8,857 nucleotides of DNA from a bacterium (GCA_027438535.1 DAIAMA010000038.1:1-8857); one strand, 5' to 3'. Shown: positions 1 to 6,791, numbered from the stretch's first letter. Numbers and translations are program-made. Notes: generated by a model from the sequence alone, not told the origin.

Positions 1-484
1 ATCGCGCCGCGCTAAACAGCGCGTCGTAGGCCGCGCGAGAAAATCCGCTTATCTTTTGGTTATGCCAGAGCAGAACGGGTACGCCTCGTCCGCCGGTTTC
101 CGCCAGCATGCGCATGCCATCGGCGGTGTCGATATCGTATTCTCGATAAGCGATTTTTTTTTCGTTGAGATAAGCCTTGGCTTGACGGCAGTAAGCGCAC
201 CACTGGGCGGTCAGTAGGGTCGGCTGATTCGTGGCGGGGCGTTCGCGGGCTTCCGCCAGCCGGGCTTTCATGCTTTTCTGGAGTTCGTCCCGATAACGGA
301 TCACGGATTCCGGCAGAGGGGTGGACGGCAAATCGGCGAAGTTGAGGGTTTTTTCAACTTTGCCGGCAGGGGGTGGCTGATCGCTATAGATTATTTTGCC
401 ATCGGGGCCGACGGATTTATACACCGTGCCGGCTTGTGTCAATGCGGGCAATAAAATGCACGCCAGGATAATGAGGGCTCTCAT
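1..484 (-). CDS. Secreted DUF4124-glutaredoxin protein, partial at the left edge
   Basis: Reading the minus strand from ATG at 484 gives 161 open codons without a stop, so the C-terminus lies outside the window. Residues 1-18 look like a signal peptide (hydrophobic core LIILACILLPAL, then TQA before Gly19), which suggests export to the periplasm. Residues 19-50 resemble DUF4124: VYKSVGPDGKIIYSDQPP is the usual 'Y-DxxGxxxYSDxP' pattern. A charged linker (about 60-85) leads to a glutaredoxin/thioredoxin-fold domain from about 88, with the redox motif Cys96-Ala-Tyr-Cys99 and the Gly-Val-Pro136 turn that normally supplies the cis-proline next to the active site. The likely role is thiol-disulfide exchange in the envelope; substrate and electron donor cannot be read from the sequence. 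It is the last visible gene of a minus-strand run, 45 nt after the DUF202 gene. The ribosome binding site is weak (AAGGG, rather far upstream). Domain calls are fairly sure, function is not. Confidence 0.85.
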   Translation of the reverse strand, partial: MRALIILACILLPALTQAGTVYKSVGPDGKIIYSDQPPPAGKVEKTLNFADLPSTPLPESVIRYRDELQKSMKARLAEARERPATNQPTLLTAQWCAYCRQAKAYLNEKKIAYREYDIDTADGMRMLAETGGRGVPVLLWHNQKISGFSRAAYDALFSAAR

Positions 485-529
485 GGTTACGCTGCTTTCC
501 CTTGCTCAGGATGGCGCAAGCAGTATGCC

Positions 530-904
530 CTAGACGCCTGGGCCATGAAAGAGGTAGACGATCAGGGCAATCCCAAGGATGGCGACGGCCATATTGGCGA
601 GCACGCCCAAATGCACCGCGTAATCTTCGGGGATCTCAATCGGTTTAAGCGTGCGCAGCACTTTCCGGTACTGCGCAACTGCGGCGAGGCTAACGAAAGC
701 GCCCAGCAAAATAAAGGCTATGCCGATCCAGTAGGAAAAGCCTCTTTGCAGCATGGCGCTGTGCTGCGGAGACAGTAGATGCAGAAATAATCCGAAGCGC
801 TCGATCACGAATCCAAAGGCCATTAAAGCCAGGCTGGTGCGATTCCATGCGAGCAGCGTGCGCTCGGCCGCGAAAAAGACCCGGGGGTCGTTCATATCAG
901 ACAT
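530..904 (-). CDS. DUF202 (YidH-like) membrane protein
   Basis: This 124-residue protein carries the DUF202 signature near its N-terminus: AAERTLLAWNRTSLALMAFGF at residues 12-32 corresponds to the family pattern 'xxERTxLAWxRTxLALxxxG'. Three hydrophobic segments are visible at about 22-44, 57-78 and 99-119, so it should be a small inner-membrane protein with three spans. The family is widespread (YidG and YidH in E. coli) and has no established biochemical role that I can state. The start is uncertain: ATG 904 and the in-frame ATG 895 (MNDPR) are both possible, and neither has a convincing ribosome binding site. A second DUF202 gene lies 92 nt upstream on the same strand. This recalls the adjacent yidH-yidG pair, but I do not assign orthology. 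Membrane and family assignment are firm; function is unknown. Confidence 0.85.
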   Translation of the reverse strand: MSDMNDPRVFFAAERTLLAWNRTSLALMAFGFVIERFGLFLHLLSPQHSAMLQRGFSYWIGIAFILLGAFVSLAAVAQYRKVLRTLKPIEIPEDYAVHLGVLANMAVAILGIALIVYLFHGPGV

Positions 905-996
905 TTACGGCGCAATCGCGGTATAGGCGAGACACAAGCCACGGCGGCGTGGAGCCGGCGATTGTTTGCCCGCGGGCTTGCCGGGCCGGCATGCAT

Positions 997-1299
997 CTAC
1001 TCGGTAATGTCATCCAGTTTCTGCCGGATAACCGAAATGGCGGCGTCCATTTTGCGGAATCTCAAGGCGCCGACCAGCGATGTGACCAGGCCGCTCGGGA
1101 TACAGGCAAAGCCCACGACGGTAAACCATAGTTGGTGTGAAAAATGGATGATCGATATGCCGGCAATCAGCAGTGCGACGCCCGAGCGCAAGTAGGAGAG
1201 GAGCGTTCTTTCGTTGGCGAGAAGGGTGCGGTCGATCGCCAATTGATCTCGCAGAATCAATTCGGCGGCGTTAAATTGCGAATAATGACTACGTTCCAT
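997..1299 (-). CDS. Short DUF202-family membrane protein
   Basis: From ATG 1299 this is a 100-residue protein. Residues 17-50 (RDQLAIDRTLLANERTLLSY onward, then LRSGVALLIAGISI) match the DUF202 pattern of a charged stretch with repeated ERT/DRT, followed by the first membrane span. Two hydrophobic segments are visible, about 38-53 and 57-78, then a basic/charged tail (RFRKMDAAISVIRQKLDD). It is therefore shorter than its three-span neighbour. A longer reading begins at GTG 1341 and adds 14 residues. I prefer ATG 1299 because an AGGAA element lies about a dozen nt ahead of it, while the GTG has only a weak AGCAGG nearby. It is the first gene of the minus-strand run and diverges from folC; no clear promoter was found in the about 190 nt between them. 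Molecular function is not known. Confidence 0.8.
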   Translation of the reverse strand: MERSHYSQFNAAELILRDQLAIDRTLLANERTLLSYLRSGVALLIAGISIIHFSHQLWFTVVGFACIPSGLVTSLVGALRFRKMDAAISVIRQKLDDITE

Positions 1300-1448
1300 G
1301 ATCGTTGAAGTTTCCTGATGTATCCTTGAATTAATGGGCACCTGCTGGCGTACCGCGGCGAAAAGCCTGGCGTGAGCTTACTACGATGGAGTGGGATTTG
1401 GCAAAGCGGCCCTGCGCCGGCAGGAGAAAGATGGGGGAAGCGTAGCGG

Positions 1449-1457
1449 TGGCATAAT
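1449..1457 (+). promoter_or_regulatory. Possible extended -10 promoter element of folC
   Basis: TG at 1449-1450, one base, then CATAAT at 1452-1457 forms an extended -10 element (TGnCATAAT) 34 nt before the folC start. No good -35 hexamer lies at the usual 16-18 nt, as expected if the extended -10 compensates. Because accD does not precede folC here, folC needs its own promoter, which raises the plausibility. The reading is only a motif match. Confidence 0.35.
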
Positions 1458-1491
1458 ACGCCGTCTAGCGCCCAACGATTAGAAAAGCGGG

Positions 1492-2769
1492 ATGACCCCA
1501 CACCCAATACCGCACTCGCTCGACGCGTGGCTGGCCCACCTTGAACGTCTGCATCCGAAAACCATCGAGCTCGGTCTGGATCGCGTGCGCGCGGTGCAAG
1601 GCAAGCTCGATTTATTCCCCGCATGTCCTATCATCACTGTCGGCGGTACCAACGGCAAAGGTTCGACCTGCGCCATGCTGGAAGCGATACTGCTCGCCGC
1701 GGGCTATCGCGTGGGCTGTTACACCTCGCCGCATCTAATTCGCTACAACGAGCGCGTGCGCATCGACGGGCGCATGGCGGAGGATGCGGCCTTGTGCGAG
1801 GGGTTCGCGGCGGTGGAAGCGGCGCGTGGCGAGGTGGCTTTGACCTATTTCGAGTTCGGCACGCTGGCGGCGGTGTGGCTGTTCGCGCAAGCCCGGCTCG
1901 ATGTCCTGATTCTGGAAGTGGGGCTGGGCGGGCGGCTGGACGCGGTGAATGTATTCGAGCCGGATGTCGCCGTGGTCACGACGGTGGATATCGATCATGC
2001 GGAATATCTGGGCGCCACACGGGAGCAGATCGGTTTCGAGAAAGCGGGGATTTATCGCGCGCGAAAACCGGCGATTTGCGCCGATGCCAATCCGCCCGAA
2101 ACATTACTCCAGCATGCGGCAAAGATCGACGCCAAGCTGCTGCGCATCGAGCGCGATTTCGGCGTGAAGCGCGAGCCGGAATCTTGGACCTATTGGGGGC
2201 CAAGCGGGCCCCGCTCCGCGCTACCCTATCCGGCCATGCGCGGCGCGCATCAAGGCGCGAATGCCGCGGCGGCGATAGCGGCGCTGGATTGCTTGCGCGA
2301 GCGCTTGCCGCTGGCGCAAGCGCACTTTCGCGCCGGCTTGCTCAGCGCACGCCTGCCGGGCCGGTTTCAGGTGCTGCCGGGCAAACCGGCGGTGATTCTG
2401 GATGTGGCGCATAATCCGCAGGCGGCACGCATCTTGGCGGACAATCTGCGTGCGCAGCGCGGCCCGGGCAAGACCTATGCCGTATTTGGCATGCTGCGCG
2501 ACAAGGATATTGCCGAGGTAATCGAAGCGCTCAAAGCGCACATCGATGTCTGGTGTGTCGGCAGCTTGGCCGGGCCGCGCGGTGCGAGCGCGGAGTCGCT
2601 GGCGCAGGCGCTGAATCGGGCCGGCATTGCCGTGGCGCAGATATCGCCCAGTATTGCGCTGGCTTATGCCTTTGCCTGTCGCCAGGCGGGTGAAGATGAT
2701 AGAATTTGCGCTTTCGGATCGTTCTACACCGTGGCTGAAGTTCTGATCGCGCGTGGCGCAAAAGCATAG
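1492..2769 (+). CDS. folC: Bifunctional dihydrofolate synthase / folylpolyglutamate synthase
   Basis: FolC joins glutamate to dihydropteroate and adds further glutamates to tetrahydrofolates, using ATP, in the cytoplasm. The 425-residue length is normal for the bacterial enzyme. Visible Mur-ligase-type motifs in order: the P-loop GGTNGKGST (51-59), the omega-loop region TSPHLIRYNERVRI (78-91), LEVGLGGRLDAVN (141-153), and TTVDIDHAEYLG leading to FEKAGI (163-187), where Lys184 is the likely carbamylated, magnesium-associated lysine. Then come GAHQGANAAAA (251-261), LPGRFQV, LDVAHNPQA (303-311) and FGMLRDKD (332-339) of the C-terminal domain, and FGSFYTVAEVL near the end. ATG 1492 gives the complete N-terminus; the ribosome binding site is weak. 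It is the first gene of the folC-dedD-cvpA-purF block. accD, its usual upstream partner, is missing. No damage is seen. Confidence 0.97.
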   Translation: MTPHPIPHSLDAWLAHLERLHPKTIELGLDRVRAVQGKLDLFPACPIITVGGTNGKGSTCAMLEAILLAAGYRVGCYTSPHLIRYNERVRIDGRMAEDAALCEGFAAVEAARGEVALTYFEFGTLAAVWLFAQARLDVLILEVGLGGRLDAVNVFEPDVAVVTTVDIDHAEYLGATREQIGFEKAGIYRARKPAICADANPPETLLQHAAKIDAKLLRIERDFGVKREPESWTYWGPSGPRSALPYPAMRGAHQGANAAAAIAALDCLRERLPLAQAHFRAGLLSARLPGRFQVLPGKPAVILDVAHNPQAARILADNLRAQRGPGKTYAVFGMLRDKDIAEVIEALKAHIDVWCVGSLAGPRGASAESLAQALNRAGIAVAQISPSIALAYAFACRQAGEDDRICAFGSFYTVAEVLIARGAKA

Positions 2770-2779
2770 AGATTACAAC

Positions 2780-3406
2780 ATGGCGACCCCCAATTACACT
2801 GAAGAAGAAATTCAATTCCGAAAACGCGCGCGCCGCCGCCTGGTGGGCGCGGTGGTGCTGGTAGTGCTGGTGGTCGCGGGCGTACCGCTGATTTTGCCGG
2901 CGGATAAGCCGCAGCAAGATACGCAGCAGATCGATATTCGCATTCCTTCGCAGGACGCGACTGGCTATGCGCCAAAGATTATGCCCGCGCCCAGCGTCGA
3001 GCAGCCGCCGCCCGCCGCACCGGAAAAGCCCGCTATCACCATTCCGCCAGCCGCATTGAATGCGGCGCCGGCGCTGCCGCCAAGCAAAACCGGCCCGATC
3101 GAGAAGCCGGTAGAAGCCGTGCCGCCGGTGAAGGCGGTGCACGATGCGCCCAAGCCCGCTGTGGCGGCAAAGCAAACCTTCTATGTGCAGTACGGCGCGT
3201 TCTCGGAATCGAAAAATGCCAAGCAACGCCAAACCGAATTGAAAACCAAGGGTGTGCCCACATTTACTGAAGTAGTGAAGACTTCCGCGGGTAACAAGAT
3301 TCGGGTGCGCAGCGGCCCCTATGCTTCGCGTGCGCAAGCGGAAAAAGTGCGCGAAAAAGTCAAGCCGCTGGATAGCAAGCTGGTGGTGACAGGCGATACG
3401 CCCTAA
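2780..3406 (+). CDS. dedD: SPOR-domain cell-division protein, DedD-like
   Basis: This 208-residue bitopic membrane protein has an acidic N-terminus, a basic stop (FRKRARRR, 13-20), one membrane span (about 21-40), and a long Pro/Ala-rich periplasmic linker (about 42-130). A C-terminal SPOR domain follows (about 132-205: FYVQYGAFSESKNAKQRQTE, later IRVRSGPYASRAQAEKVREK). SPOR domains bind denuded peptidoglycan glycan strands at the division septum; DedD in E. coli is a non-essential septal-ring component. Position between folC and cvpA is the classical dedD position. ATG 2780 leaves a 10-nt gap after folC; an alternative GTG at 2753 would overlap folC and add nine residues, but the ATG starts exactly where homologous N-termini (an E-E-E/I run before the basic stop) usually begin. 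Only a poor AGAG ribosome binding site is visible, so translational coupling to folC is likely. Confidence 0.9.
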   Translation: MATPNYTEEEIQFRKRARRRLVGAVVLVVLVVAGVPLILPADKPQQDTQQIDIRIPSQDATGYAPKIMPAPSVEQPPPAAPEKPAITIPPAALNAAPALPPSKTGPIEKPVEAVPPVKAVHDAPKPAVAAKQTFYVQYGAFSESKNAKQRQTELKTKGVPTFTEVVKTSAGNKIRVRSGPYASRAQAEKVREKVKPLDSKLVVTGDTP

Positions 3407-3412
3407 CAGTGC

Positions 3413-3904
3413 ATGGCTGTTTTCGACTACGCGGTTTTACTGATTATCGGCGTGTCGATTTTATTGAGCGTCATGCGCGGGTTTTTACGCGAAGTGATGG
3501 CGCTGTTGGCGTGGGTGGTGGCGTTTTGGGTGGCCAACCTCTACACCGCGAGTTTCGCGCCCATGCTGCCGGCCAGTATTCCCAGCCCGGAGCTGCGTTT
3601 ATTGGCGGCATTCGCGGCGCTGTTTCTCGCGACATTGCTGGTGATGACGCTGATCGCCATTACCGTCGGCCAACTGCTGAAGGCGATCGGGATCGGCGCA
3701 TGGGACCGGGCACTGGGCGCGGTATTCGGTTTCGCGCGCGGCATGATTATCGTGCTGGTGCTGGTGCTGTTGTCGGGGTTGACCAGTTTGCCCCAGCATC
3801 CGCTGTGGCGGAATGCGATGTTTAGTTCGCCCTTGGAGACCTTGGTGCTGCGTTTTAAGCCCTGGCTTCCGGCGGATCTGGCCAAGCGCTTGAATTACAA
3901 CTAA
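3413..3904 (+). CDS. cvpA: CvpA family inner-membrane protein
   Basis: The 163-residue length is typical of CvpA (E. coli 162). Four hydrophobic segments are seen at about 5-22, 28-46, 62-86 and 104-124, and the conserved family motif WDRALGAVFGFARG falls at 97-110, just before the last span. The N-terminal FDYAVLLIIGVSILLSVMRG is also characteristic. CvpA was named from its need for colicin V production and is linked to envelope robustness; its molecular activity is not settled. It starts 6 nt after the dedD-like gene and ends 8 nt before purF, the standard arrangement. No distinct ribosome binding site is visible, which fits coupled translation. The reading frame is intact. Confidence 0.95.
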   Translation: MAVFDYAVLLIIGVSILLSVMRGFLREVMALLAWVVAFWVANLYTASFAPMLPASIPSPELRLLAAFAALFLATLLVMTLIAITVGQLLKAIGIGAWDRALGAVFGFARGMIIVLVLVLLSGLTSLPQHPLWRNAMFSSPLETLVLRFKPWLPADLAKRLNYN

Positions 3905-3909
3905 GGTGA
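3903..3909 (+). promoter_or_regulatory. purF ribosome binding site overlapping the cvpA stop
   Basis: AAGGTGA at 3903-3909 shares bases with the cvpA TAA stop (3902-3904) and sits three bases before the purF ATG. It is the best ribosome binding site in the folC-purF block and fixes the purF start, so that Cys2 becomes the N-terminal residue. Confidence 0.75.
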
Positions 3910-3912
3910 ATT

Positions 3913-5427
3913 ATGTGCGGTATTCTCGGCGTCGTTGCCACCACCCCCGTTAACCAGTTGCTGTACGACGGTTTGCAGTTGTTGCAGCATCGCGGGCAGG
4001 ATGCGGCGGGCATCGTCACCTCGGAAGGGCGCACTTTCCATATGCACAAGGGCTCGGGCCTGGTGCGCGACGTGTTCCGCACGCGCAACATGCGCGAACT
4101 GGACGGCCTGATGGGCGTGGCGCATGTGCGTTATCCCACCGCGGGTTGCGCCGATTCCTCCGCCGAGGCGCAACCGTTCTACGTGAATTCGCCTTATGGC
4201 ATCGTGCTGGGCCATAACGGCAATCTCACCAATGCCGACGAGTTGAAGCAGGAGCTGTTCCGCCAAGATTTGCGCCACGTCAACACCAGCTCCGATTCCG
4301 AGGTGCTGCTCAATGTACTGGCGCACGAGCTGCAAGCCAGTACCCGCAATGTCACGCTCGACATCGCCAATATTTTCGCCGCCGTTGCCGGGGTGCATCG
4401 CCGTTGCCGCGGCGCGTATGCCGTGGTGGCGATGATTTCGGGCTATGGGCTGCTCGCGTTCCGTGACCCATTCGGCATCCGTCCGCTGGTGATCGGCCGC
4501 AACGAGACGGATAGGGGCGTGGAATACATGGTCGCTTCCGAGAGCGTGGCGCTGGATGCGCTGGGCTTCAAGCTGTTGCGCGACGTGGCGCCGGGCGAAG
4601 CGGTGTTCATCGACGACCAGAGCAATTTTTATAGCCAGCAATGCGCGCAGGGCGCGATCTTGAGCCCCTGTATTTTCGAATATGTCTATCTGGCACGGCC
4701 GGATTCGGTGATCGACGGCATTTCCGTTTATTCCAGCCGCCTGCGCATGGGCGAGCGTTTGGCGGACAAGATCAAGCAACGGTTCTCGCATCTCGATATC
4801 GATGTGGTGATTCCGATTCCCGACACCAGCCGGCCCAGTGCCTTGCAGCTCGCGAATCAACTGGGCGTGCCGTATCGCGAGGGCTTCATCAAGAACCGCT
4901 ACATTGGACGTACCTTCATCATGCCGGGGCAGGCGATCCGGCGCAAATCGGTGCGCCAGAAATTGAACGCGATCGGTATCGAATTCAAGGGCAAGAATGT
5001 CTTGCTGGTGGATGATTCCATCGTGCGCGGCACCACCAGCCATCAGATCGTGCAGATGGCGCGCGAGGCGGGCGCGCGCAAGGTGTTCTTCGCTTCCGCC
5101 GCTCCCCCGGTGCGCTTTCCCAATGTCTACGGCATCGATATGCCGACCCGCGCCGAGTTGCTCGCCACGGGTCGCAACGATGAGCAAATTTGCCGCGAAA
5201 TCGGCGCCGATGCGCTTATTTACCAGGATCTGGACGCGCTGGTGGCCGCGGTGCGGGAAGGAAATCCCGAGATCCAGCAATTCGATTCCTCGTGTTTCAA
5301 CGGCCAGTACATCACCGGCGATGTCACGCCCGAGTATCTGGACCGGCTCGAACGCCAGCGCGAGGGCGCGAGCCAAGAAGACGCGGGCACTTCGCGCCAG
5401 CTCGATTTGAATTTGCGGAGTGCTTGA
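3913..5427 (+). CDS. purF: Amidophosphoribosyltransferase
   Basis: PurF transfers the amide nitrogen of glutamine to PRPP, giving phosphoribosylamine, the first committed step of purine synthesis. At 504 residues it is nearly the same length as the E. coli enzyme (505). The N-terminal Ntn glutaminase domain starts MCGILGV, so Cys2 becomes the catalytic N-terminal cysteine after removal of Met. Supporting residues are HRGQDAAG (27-34), Arg73 in HVRYPTAG, the oxyanion pair Asn102-Gly103 in GHNGNLTN, and Asp128 in [18 protein letters not shown] spans 183-195. The phosphoribosyltransferase domain carries [13 protein letters not shown] (253-265) and the PRPP loop [13 protein letters not shown] (363-375). 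There is no N-terminal propeptide and no cysteine cluster of the Fe-S (Bacillus-type) class. It ends the folC operon. Its stop codon is inside a predicted -35 element for the downstream metZ unit. Confidence 0.98.
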   Translation: MCGILGVVATTPVNQLLYDGLQLLQHRGQDAAGIVTSEGRTFHMHKGSGLVRDVFRTRNMRELDGLMGVAHVRYPTAGCADSSAEAQPFYVNSPYGIVLGHNGNLTNADELKQELFRQDLRHVNTSSDSEVLLNVLAHELQASTRNVTLDIANIFAAVAGVHRRCRGAYAVVAMISGYGLLAFRDPFGIRPLVIGRNETDRGVEYMVASESVALDALGFKLLRDVAPGEAVFIDDQSNFYSQQCAQGAILSPCIFEYVYLARPDSVIDGISVYSSRLRMGERLADKIKQRFSHLDIDVVIPIPDTSRPSALQLANQLGVPYREGFIKNRYIGRTFIMPGQAIRRKSVRQKLNAIGIEFKGKNVLLVDDSIVRGTTSHQIVQMAREAGARKVFFASAAPPVRFPNVYGIDMPTRAELLATGRNDEQICREIGADALIYQDLDALVAAVREGNPEIQQFDSSCFNGQYITGDVTPEYLDRLERQREGASQEDAGTSRQLDLNLRSA

Positions 5428-5452
5428 CGCGGCGGAATTTGTCGCGTAATTT
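5424..5452 (+). promoter_or_regulatory. Putative sigma-70 promoter of the metZ unit
   Basis: TTGACG at 5424-5429 (five of six to TTGACA) overlaps the purF TGA stop. Seventeen nt later TAATTT (5447-5452) can serve as a weak -10. Transcription would begin at about 5459, just ahead of the first riboswitch helix. The placement is what a dedicated riboswitch promoter requires. The -10 is poor; TTTACT at 5450-5455 is an alternative with longer spacing. Confidence 0.5.
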
Positions 5453-5463
5453 ACTACGCATTG

Positions 5464-5519
5464 ATTGCGCCGATTTGATCCAGCTTGCGGGCGCGTAAAA
5501 AATACAGCTAAAGTGGGGG
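5464..5519 (+). promoter_or_regulatory. SAM-II riboswitch aptamer upstream of metZ
   Basis: The sequence matches, from memory, the SAM-II (metA motif) aptamer in both bases and pairing. Helix P1 is UGCGCC (5466-5471) with GGCGCG (5490-5495). The loop holds the conserved GAUUUG (5472-5477) and GCUUGC (5483-5488). An A-rich joining stretch UAAAAAA (5496-5502) follows, then the conserved GCUAAAG (5507-5513). The pseudoknot closes as G5483-C5484-U5485 with A5506-G5507-C5508, and C5480-C5481-A5482 with U5514-G5515-G5516. The unpaired UAAAG between these two segments is where the family binds SAM. The gene downstream is metZ, a usual target of this class. In known members SAM binding lowers expression, so high SAM should reduce metZ. 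An intrinsic terminator begins at once downstream, which suggests transcriptional control. The class was described mainly from Alphaproteobacteria, whereas this window looks betaproteobacterial. Confidence 0.85.
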
Positions 5520-5553
5520 AAACCCGGTTTAGCGCATGCTGGCCGGGTTTTTT
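5520..5553 (+). terminator. Intrinsic terminator between purF/SAM-II aptamer and metZ
   Basis: AAACCCGG (5520-5527) pairs perfectly with CCGGGTTT (5543-5550). Two T-G wobbles and an inner AGC/GCT pairing (5531-5533 with 5538-5540) can extend the stem around a GCAT tetraloop. A run of six T ends it (5548-5553). It comes directly after the aptamer and 59 nt before metZ, so it may be the expression platform of the riboswitch, the end of the purF operon, or both. No strong antiterminator was found: the only upstream candidate is CGGG (5488-5491, at the edge of P1), which could pair with CCCG (5523-5526). Confidence 0.85.
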
Positions 5554-5600
5554 CATGCCCGGTTTCCCGCAGGCGCCGATTCGGATCGATCGAATTTGAT

Positions 5601-5608
5601 AAGGAAAC
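5601..5608 (+). promoter_or_regulatory. metZ ribosome binding site with possible anti-SD partner
   Basis: AAGGA at 5601-5605 is seven bases before the metZ ATG at 5613 and is the clear ribosome binding site that fixes the start. GGAAAC (5603-5608) is exactly complementary to GTTTCC at 5562-5567, so the site could be masked by local pairing in the leader. Confidence 0.7.
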
Positions 5609-5612
5609 GATC

Positions 5613-6791
5613 ATGACCGAGAAATACGATCTCGACACGCTGGCAGTGCGCGCGGGGGTGCATCCCAGCCAATTCCACGAGCACTCCGAGGCGCTGTATC
5701 TCACTTCGAGCTTCGTCTTCGATTCCGCGGAACAAGCGGCGAAGCGCTTCACCGGCGAGGAGCCGGGCAATATTTACGCCCGCTTCACCAATCCCACGGT
5801 CACCGCGTTTCAGGAACGGCTCGCGGCGCTGGAAGGCGCGGAGTTTTGCGTTGCCACCGCTTCCGGCATGTCGGCCATTCTCGCGTGCGCGATGGGTTTA
5901 CTCTCCGCGGGCGATCACATCGTCGCTTCGCGCGCGATTTTCGGCTCGACGGTGCAACTGTTCGGCAATATCCTCAAGCGCTTCGGCATCGAAACCACTT
6001 TTGTTTCGCCTACCGATGTGAGTGAATGGGAAGCGGCCTGCAAGCCGAATACCAAGCTGTTTTTCGCCGAGACGCCGTCGAATCCGCTGACCGAGGTATG
6101 CGACATCGCGGCGCTGGCCGAGATCGCGCATCGCCGCGGTGCGCGGCTCGCGGTGGATAATTGCTTCTGCACGCCGATTTTGCAGCGGCCATTGGCATTG
6201 GGAGCGGATATCGTGATTCACTCCGCGACCAAATATATCGACGGCCAGGGCCGGGTATTGGGCGGCGCGGTACTGGGCAATAAAACGCTGTTAGAAGGGG
6301 TGTATCAATTTTTACGCGTTGCCGGGCCGACACTTTCCGCCTTCAATGCCTGGATATTTTTGAAGGGTTTGGAGACGCTGCGCATCCGCATGGATGCGCA
6401 TTCCGCCGGCGCCTTGGCCTTGGCGACTTGGCTGGAGACACAGCCCGCAGTGACGCGCGTGCTGTATCCGGGTTTGCCCTCCCACCCGCAACATGTGCTG
6501 GCGATGAAACAGCAAAAAACCGGCGGCGGCATCGTGTCGTTTGAGGTCGAGGGCGGCAAGACGGCGGCGTGGCGCGTGGTCAATGCCACGCGCATGCTGT
6601 CCATTACCGCGAACCTGGGAGATACCAAGACCACCATTACCCACCCCGCCAGCACCACGCATGGCCGCTTGTCGCCGGAGCAACGCGCGGCAGCGGGTAT
6701 TGGCGATGGCCTGATTCGTATTGCGGTCGGCTTGGAATCGGTGGAAGATATTAAGCGCGATCTGCAACGGGGATTCGATACGCTGGTATGA
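5613..6791 (+). CDS. metZ: O-succinylhomoserine sulfhydrylase (MetZ), PLP-dependent
   Basis: MetZ joins sulfide to O-succinylhomoserine, making homocysteine for methionine synthesis in the cytoplasm. The 392-residue protein is a Cys/Met-metabolism PLP enzyme: TSSFVFDSAEQA (31-42), YARFTNPT (55-62), the SGM turn of the cofactor-phosphate pocket (84-86), ETPSNP (153-158), Asp182 contacting the pyridine nitrogen in AVDNCFCTP, and the Schiff-base Lys207 in SATKYIDGQG. ITHPASTTHGRLSPEQR (342-358) is the substrate-carboxylate region. Motifs alone do not cleanly separate MetZ from MetB or MetY. MetZ is preferred because of the HSATKYIDGQGRVLGG version of the lysine motif, the length (MetY is about 430), and the purF-metZ neighbourhood common in Betaproteobacteria. 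It lies behind a SAM-II aptamer and terminator. Its stop overlaps the start of the next gene in ATGA. Confidence 0.93.
   Translation: MTEKYDLDTLAVRAGVHPSQFHEHSEALYLTSSFVFDSAEQAAKRFTGEEPGNIYARFTNPTVTAFQERLAALEGAEFCVATASGMSAILACAMGLLSAGDHIVASRAIFGSTVQLFGNILKRFGIETTFVSPTDVSEWEAACKPNTKLFFAETPSNPLTEVCDIAALAEIAHRRGARLAVDNCFCTPILQRPLALGADIVIHSATKYIDGQGRVLGGAVLGNKTLLEGVYQFLRVAGPTLSAFNAWIFLKGLETLRIRMDAHSAGALALATWLETQPAVTRVLYPGLPSHPQHVLAMKQQKTGGGIVSFEVEGGKTAAWRVVNATRMLSITANLGDTKTTITHPASTTHGRLSPEQRAAAGIGDGLIRIAVGLESVEDIKRDLQRGFDTLV

Noticed and set aside
968..990. GC palindrome GCCCGCGGGC (968-977) and nearby complementary GCCCG/CGGGC between the two DUF202 genes
   Set aside because: No T run on either strand and short arms; expected by chance in GC-rich spacers. 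It could stabilise the message, but nothing decides this.
997..1341. GTG 1341 as the start of the second DUF202 protein
   Set aside because: The added 14 residues do not look like family sequence, and ATG 1299 has the better ribosome binding site.
1623..2414. A 263-codon plus-strand frame inside folC in another frame
   Set aside because: Gly/Arg/Ala-rich translation without motifs. The overlapping folC frame is complete and conserved in every expected motif.
2531..3337. A 268-codon minus-strand frame opposite folC and the SPOR gene
   Set aside because: Arg/His-rich, low-complexity composition with no motif, and it covers two well-supported genes.
3901..5556. A 551-codon open frame on the minus strand, antisense to the whole of purF
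   Set aside because: purF on the plus strand has all catalytic motifs. The antisense product is rich in His, Arg, Ala and Gln with no recognisable domain, typical of the shadow of GC-rich coding DNA. It also runs through the terminator.
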